NCBI RefSeq assembly: GCF_954871325.1
Contig: NC_088776.1
Location: forward strand, 47,882,569-47,946,568
Source: Gordionus sp. m RMFG-2023
Taxonomy: Eukaryota; Nematomorpha; Gordioida; Chordodea; Parachordodidae
DNA length: 64,000 nt
Direction of reading: 5' to 3'
The position numbers were made by a program, and so were the translations under genes. Position 1 is the stretch's first letter, and each line of letters starts with the position of its first letter. Under the pieces are notes generated by a model. That model was not told the DNA's origin, ran no database searches, and was given only the letters and a program-made list of their open reading frames with translations. Shown here in pieces: positions 58,180 to 64,000 of the stretch.

Positions 58180-59070
58180 ATAGTTAATAATAAAAAAATT
58201 ATCAAGCATTCTAGCTCATAATAATTTTGAAAAATTTTCCCCAAGCCCAGCCTAATATAATTTATAAAAATATTTTTCAAACCCAGCCCAACCTATAAAA
58301 ATTTTATAAAAAAAATTTTCCCAAGCCTGGCCAACCCATAGTAATTTTCAAAATTTTTTCCCAACCCGGGAGATAGGTAAATCTCTAAAAACCATATCTA
58401 TTTTTTATTCTATTTTAACCCAGCTCAACCCTACTTCAGACAAAGGCCACCCATTAAGACTGAGAATGAATACTATTTTTATAAAAATATATTTAAATTA
58501 GTTTTTACCTGAGGGCCATATAAATATTCTGTGTTAAATTTTACACCTATGCCTAATATTAAAAAAATTCACAACCCAGGTCCACAAACTTGGGAAAATA
58601 TTCTCAAAAAGGCCATAATAATTTTAATAGTTGAGAACTGAAATAAAATATATAAAAAGTCACAATGCATTTAAAAATACAATCAGAATATGAAAGTTGC
58701 ATGGGCCTTGGTATTTGATCAGGCCTGGCCATGTCTCCAAAAGAAATTTTCAGGCCAATTTCTAACCCATATTTAAAATTAAAAAATTTTCAGGAATCTA
58801 AGACTATATTAATTTTAAAAAATGTTTCCCAAGCTACTTCCAAGTCCATATTAATTGTGAAAAATATTTCCCAAACCCAGGAAAACCCAGAATAATTTAT
58901 TTTTTCCTTGGATCCAGAAAAATAGGTGTGATGTAGGGGTTTATAAGAATTAAATCTGTCTAATATGTATATATTTTTTTTGCCATTTATATTATTGGGA
59001 AAATTTTTCAAAATTAGGATCAAATGAAGGGGAAATATCTGATTTACCTATCATTCTACTGGTTAGCTCC
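58180..59070. repeat. Tandem diverged copies of the AAGCCCA repeat family
   Basis: Imperfect units of the type CCCAAGCCCAGCCCAACCCATAATAATTTT with GAAAAATTTT spacers, ending with GAAGGGGAAATATCTGATTTACC at 59024-59048, the inverted form of the family's GGTAAATCAGATATTTCCCC end. Parallel to 48600-48833 across the MULE. Confidence 0.75.
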
Positions 59071-59280
59071 TGCCTGGTATTTATATGAAAATCATGAATA
59101 CATATTAAAGTACCATGCTATAAATATGTTCATCCTAATTTAAATTTTAAACAAACCACCCCCCTTCCAAATGATTTATTACTTAGTTACAAAATATAAA
59201 TTTAAATTTAAGACATTGTTATTAAATTACAATAGAAAAAATAAAAAGATATTCTAAGTTAACAATAATAGGAGGTTAAC
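59071..59280. other. Short spacer between repeat family and TIR transposon
   Basis: AT-rich; nothing recognised. Confidence 0.4.
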
Positions 59281-59284
59281 TTTA

Positions 59285-62200
59285 GGGTCATTCCATGTCA
59301 AATCAATCACTTTTCGGCCGACCCCTTTCGATTTTGATGAAAAATCGTAGGCTGGTTATATATGTTCCCATTAGATTAGAAACAAAATTTTAGCGGATTA
59401 GCAACTATATTAGCGGAGATATTCGGGATTAAAGGTCTAAAAAACGTCTTTTTTTGCTTTTTACTGATGTTAAAACTAGTTTTTAATTTTAAACTAAATA
59501 TGATCAAATATTGAATATAATATCAATAGCTAAGTTAATAATTTATGATTATGGCAAAAACATTAAAGTCTAATTTTTGATGATTAAATACTAGTTTTTA
59601 ATTTTAAACTAAATATGATCAAATATTGAATATAATATCAATAGCTAAGTTAATAATTTATGATTATGGCAAAAACATCAAAATTAATTTTTGATAAAAT
59701 ATGGGTCATCTTATGGTCAGTTGAAAACTTGAAATTAATATTTTGAAATGTATATGATCTCCGATTTTTAATTATTTTTAAGAAATATTATCCGTTTACT
59801 ATTTTTTTAATAATTTCTTCAACAATTAGCATGGCTGGATATTTATTTTAAAAAATATTGCGATTTTTATACTTTAAAAAAAATAGATGGCGCTATATAT
59901 AATAGTTTTAATATGTTAAAATTCATTTTTTTATTGATTAAAAATATTTTAATGTATATATATCATACTAAATCGATTACAATGTCCATTATATATATTT
60001 ATTTGTAATTCAGATCATAAATTTTTAAAATCTTCACAAATTTAGCCTAATTAAGATAGTTTATAAATTAATTAAATCTTACTTCATCTAAAGGAACACA
60101 AAGCCTGGCTAGCTTGTGAGATTTCTTCAGGAGATAATATATATGTTCGACCGGTGGGAGTAGAAGGATTGACCAGCGAAAGAATATGAGATTTAGGTAA
60201 CACTAAAATATCATCTTTCAGGGGAAATTTAAATGAGGCTGAAGGTCCACAAGGGTGTAAAAATCGGATTTTTACTTCTTCATTTGTATCATATTTATCG
60301 ATTATATATCCTAACCACCATTTATCATCATATACACATGTTACATATCCATTAATATTTTTAAATATAATTTTTTCATTTAAAAACGAAACTTGTTTTA
60401 TATTATATTTTTTAGAATTTGAATATATTTTGGTTTTTAGTCTATTTTGATCAATGGGAATAACCCCGTGAATTTTTAAGGTCCCATGTATGGGCAGCGC
60501 AGAATTAAATCTTTTGCGAAGGGCTAATTCCCCTTCGATATATTCTTGATTGGATGTATATTCAAATTGAAATCCATTAATATTTTCTTTAGCATAATTA
60601 TATAATTCTAATGGGGTTAGGATTTTATTTTTATTTGGCCTTTTAAGACTAGCTCTGGCAACTAATCTTTTGACAGTTCCCCCGATACCGTCACATGCAT
60701 TTTTACCGTGAGCAGTGGCAAAGAAATGCCATTCGGCAGGAATATTAAAATCGTATTTATGAAGGCATATGTTCAGAAAATTTTTGCGATTCTTGTATTG
60801 AGACGCGGCTCCATCTGAAAAATATATTATTTTTTCTGGTTTAAAATTAAATTTGGCTGTTAAGAAATTAATAAAATTTTTTTGGTAAAGGTGGACTGCA
60901 CTAGTATTATGGTTTAATGATTCGGATATAATAACAAAATTTATATTTTTTAAATCTTCTCCAGATTTATAATATGCTACAAATGGATGTATAGTGGCCT
61001 GCACGTTGTTCCAATGAAATCCCTGAACTTCATCTTGTAAAATGAAGGAAAATTTTCAGAATAATCTAGAATTGTTAAAAATTCCCCATCTTTTAAATTT
61101 TCTTTGGAATTCTTCAAAAATAAACTTTGTTGTTTAGCTATAAACGAGTGACGCAGTAAAATTTGAACTTTTTTTAATAAATAATCGATGAAATCATCAA
61201 CGGACTTTATAATAGTTTCAAGATTTGTTCTATCCACCGTGATCCATTGTTTAAACGTGACATATTCTATATGATTTCTCTGAAACAATTGGTATAATTG
61301 TTTCTTAAGAGATTCTATACCAGGGCATTGATCACAATTTGTAAATAACATTTTGGCTGAGATGGATTACAAATAATTTGCGCCAATAGATAGTTGTAAG
61401 AATTTATACAGTAATCTTCTCCTGCTGTAATTTCAGCTATTACATTTGTCATTAATTTCACATTCTGATGAATAGCGCAGACACAAACAGTGTGTGTGCC
61501 ACTAGCTCCAACTAAAATACAGTTTTTTGGTCTAAGTTCGGCAAATTTAGAGAATCCAATTGATATATTTGGGTATTCTTCTTTAAACATCTTGAATATT
61601 TCTTTAAGATTATTTAATATAAGTCTTTTTTGAACTGGTTCTTTCTCGCCTTTAACAGATACACAATCTTTTATTCCTGGCATGAGTCGGCTTATTTCAT
61701 CAGAACTATAAAAATCCTTGACGAGTTTAAATGTTTTTTCGTTTAGTGTCTTTCCTGCCTTATGTTTTGGAAATGAAAGAATTCCACTTTCTTTTACCAT
61801 CATTTTAGATTTTCTTGCCATGTATGATGTTACGAATTCCTTTTGAATTTTATTTACACTCCATCTTTGAGGCAAAATTGTAAGAATTTGATATTGTTGA
61901 TTTTTTGATAATTTATCAAAGTTATCCTTTAATATAATAAGAATTTCCTCTTTCATTGGACTATCAATCTCGGAATCAGATATTTCTAAAACCTTACTCT
62001 TTATTGCTTTTTCAATCTTTTGAATTTTATTTTTAGGATATTTTTTCTCCATTAAACGTTTTCTTTTAATTGGTGATTCTCCAATATTGTGTAATGTTTC
62101 ATTAATCGATTCAAAGGCATCCTGATTATGGGTTATTGGGGATATAAATTCTTCGGGAATGTGTGGACCAATTTTACTTAACTGGTATCGGCACGAATTA

Positions 62201-63550
62201 CATATTTTTTGTTGAAGATATAAATGATTATTTATATTAAGCATCCATGGAAGAACTGATCTTAAATTTTTTTAAATTTTATGATTTACTTTATTCAGTG
62301 GATTGCAACATTTTATCTTATCTTTTAAGGGTTTCATTTAAAAAAATTTATTTATTTTTAAACGACAAGTAAAAATATTTATATGTAAAAGATATGAATC
62401 GGTGTTTGTGAAAAAATATTAAAGAAATCAATTTGTATTTTTAGCAACTGTGATTTATCGATTAAATTCGCTAATTAATTTTGCTAATCAGTTTATTTTT
62501 AATAATTTTAAGAAAAGATAAAAACAGCTGACTTACTTTTATTAATTTTTTCAGTGTTAAACATATGCTCAAAATTCAAAGACTTTGATCAAAAATTTTA
62601 TAGAGAATGCTCAAATTCATTTGATACCCAAAATTTTATAACTTAATTTTTTGTTAATTATATCGCTTAAAAATTTTTTAAAAATCTTTGAAATTTTCTG
62701 GTTAATGACAATTTTATAACATTCTTGGTCTTGATGGGTATGACTTAGTCTGTTGAGGGGGGATGGGGGGTAGGCCGGGTAATTATATGATTTTCGATTT
62801 TTCCCTTAATAATTTTCCTGCACTCCTTTAATCCTGCTTTTTTGTTCGCATGTTAGTCGGATTTTTTAATTATTTTTAATTTACATTGAAATATTAAAAA
62901 AATTATTAAAATTTTTTATCCTGCGAATATCTCAGGGGAATAAGGTTTACAAAGTTATATAATCGAATTTTATGATATATTATACATTAAAATATTTTTA
63001 ATCAATAAAAAAATGAATTTTAACATATTAAAACTATTATATATAGCGCCATCTATTTTTTTTAAAGTATAAAAATCGCAATATTTTTTAAAATAAATAT
63101 CCAGCCATGCTAATTGTTGAAGAAATTATTAAAAAAATAGTAAACGGATAATATTTCTTAAAAAAATTAAAAATCGGAGATCATATACATTTCGAAATAT
63201 TAATTTCAAGTTTTCAACTGACCATAAGATGACCCATATTTTATAAAAAATTAATTTTGATGTTTTCGCCATAATCATAAATTATTAACTTAGCTATTGA
63301 TATTAGATTCAATATTTGATCATATTTAGTTTTAAATTAAAAACTAATTATTTGACATCAGTAAAAAGCAAAAAAAGACGTTTTTTGGACCTTTAACCCA
63401 GATTATCTCGGCTAATATAGTTGCTAATGCGCTAAAATTTTGTTTATAATCTAATGGGAACATATATAACCAGTCTACAACTTTTTATCGAAATTGAAAG
63501 GGGTCGGCCGAAAATCTTGATTTTTTTGCTCATTTGACATGGAATAACCC
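59285..63550 (-). mobile_element. 4.27-kb TIR transposon (Sola-like candidate), broken
   Basis: Ends are GGGTCATTCCATGTCAAAT (left) and, read inward, GGGTTATTCCATGTCAAAT (right), flanked by TTTA (59281-59284, 63551-63554). Inverted repeats are about 600 bp, 59285-59970 and 62960-63550, with long shared blocks such as TTTTCGGCCGACCCCTTTC, TATATATGTTCCCATTAGAT and ATAGATGGCGCTATATATAA. The left repeat has a ~113-bp internal tandem duplication (TTAATTTTAAACTAAATATG at about 59480 and 59598) absent from the right. A 4-bp target duplication would suit the Sola group, which is my tentative placement. Confidence 0.85.
60084..62337 (-). pseudogene. Transposase pseudogene of the 59285-63550 element
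   Basis: Minus strand from ATG at 62337: zinc-binding N-terminus (KIKCCNPLNKVNHK, then QKICNSCRYQL), a charged region, LPQRWSVNKIQKEF, FYSSDEISRLMPGIKDCVS, and FSKFAELRPKNC followed by a VCVCAIHQN block. Then come CDQCPG, a catalytic-like core with FVIISESLNHNTSAVHLYQ and IIYFSDGAASQYKN (probable catalytic Asp), AEWHFFATAHGKNACDGIGG then TVKRLVARASL, and a C-terminal Tudor-like segment (YDDKWWLGYIIDKYD). This domain order is common in uncharacterised invertebrate proteins. The gene is dead: an in-frame TAA after NHKI near the start, a frameshift near 61345 (after NPSQPK) and another near 61040 (after LDYSENF). Confidence 0.8.
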
Positions 63551-63554
63551 TTTA

Positions 63555-64000
63555 ATCATAGTCAAATTATATATAAGTTAAACAAAAAAGTTATGCATTT
63601 AATCAAAAATGTTATGATAAGTTATGAAAAATATACATTCTACAATTAAATTTTGAAGTTATGAGAAAATATACAAAACTATGTAATGCATGTAGAAAGG
63701 CCAATTTCAGAAAAGATAAGAGAGATGCAAATATTTACTTATGCATAAAAATTACCTAATTAAGAGATATTAAGTTGTATAAAATTCAATGTGGAATGGA
63801 TCCTTCTTAAGGGTTTTAAAACTCCCATCTGCAAGAATAAATTTTTAGATTATAAAATACAAATGAATAAAAATTTATTTTAAAAGACTTTTTAATTGTA
63901 CACATAAATTAAAATTACTAAATATATACTTTATTAACATTATAATAATAATGGAAAATTTTAGAATAACCCTAAATAAATATAAATTTTTAAATAACAC
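63555..64000. other. AT-rich end of window
   Basis: No gene supported. No ribokinase exon is visible here. Confidence 0.4.

Noticed and set aside
1-64000. tRNA, rRNA or other RNA genes
   Set aside because: No cloverleaf with A and B boxes or rRNA-like block was recognised by eye; a covariance-model scan was not possible.

Overview
This is a very AT-rich, intron-bearing, transposon-packed piece of an invertebrate animal genome. The animal assignment rests on eukaryotic housekeeping genes with short GT-AG introns (BRF1, TSEN2, a ribokinase), an LRR membrane protein with a metazoan-style C-terminal cysteine cap, and a mix of hAT, piggyBac, Mutator-like, Helitron, RTE and Ty3/gypsy elements. An AT-rich arthropod is my best guess; the sequence alone does not settle the phylum.

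Host genes. Three genes are recognisable only by splicing small exons. On the minus strand, 1984-2232 carries the first two exons of BRF1 (TFIIIB subunit, tRNA/5S transcription). Diverging from it, 3840-9177 is TSEN2, the catalytic subunit of the tRNA-splicing endonuclease, in three phase-compatible exons; its second intron (4.1 kb) has been enlarged by hAT-type elements. Directly downstream, 9467-10963 is one long exon of an LRR single-pass membrane protein. At 44288-44859 lie the first three exons of a ribokinase; its remaining exons are not visible, and the sequence after it is a large pile of transposons.

Transposon landscape. 12.5-14.4 kb is a decayed RTE-type LINE. 15-16.3 kb is a hAT relic. 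16.6-21 kb is a mosaic of tandem and inverted repeats, a non-autonomous LTR element with two ~475-bp LTRs, and a Helitron Rep relic. 21.3-21.6 kb is a minisatellite. 23.3-24.5 kb is a decayed MULE-like transposase. 24.7-39.3 kb is nested: an old hAT holds a second hAT (25220-27350, perfect 8-bp target duplication) and an old gypsy copy (about 28637-37017), which in turn holds a young gypsy copy with identical LTRs (30184-35935). Next to it is a third, broken gypsy fragment.

45.7-63.6 kb holds a hAT end, a broken piggyBac (46354-48499), a 9.3-kb Mutator-like element (48843-58170, exact 9-bp target duplication, long composite inverted repeats), and a 4.27-kb element with ~0.6-kb inverted repeats and a broken transposase (59285-63550). 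The Mutator-like element's right inverted repeat is split by a seemingly intact non-LTR retrotransposon (53175-57704) that encodes a zinc finger, a reverse transcriptase with an unusual YLDDG active site, and a restriction-like endonuclease.

Functionally, the host genes of note are the head-to-head tRNA-biogenesis pair BRF1/TSEN2. Most of the rest is a record of repeated transposon insertion into introns and into other transposons.
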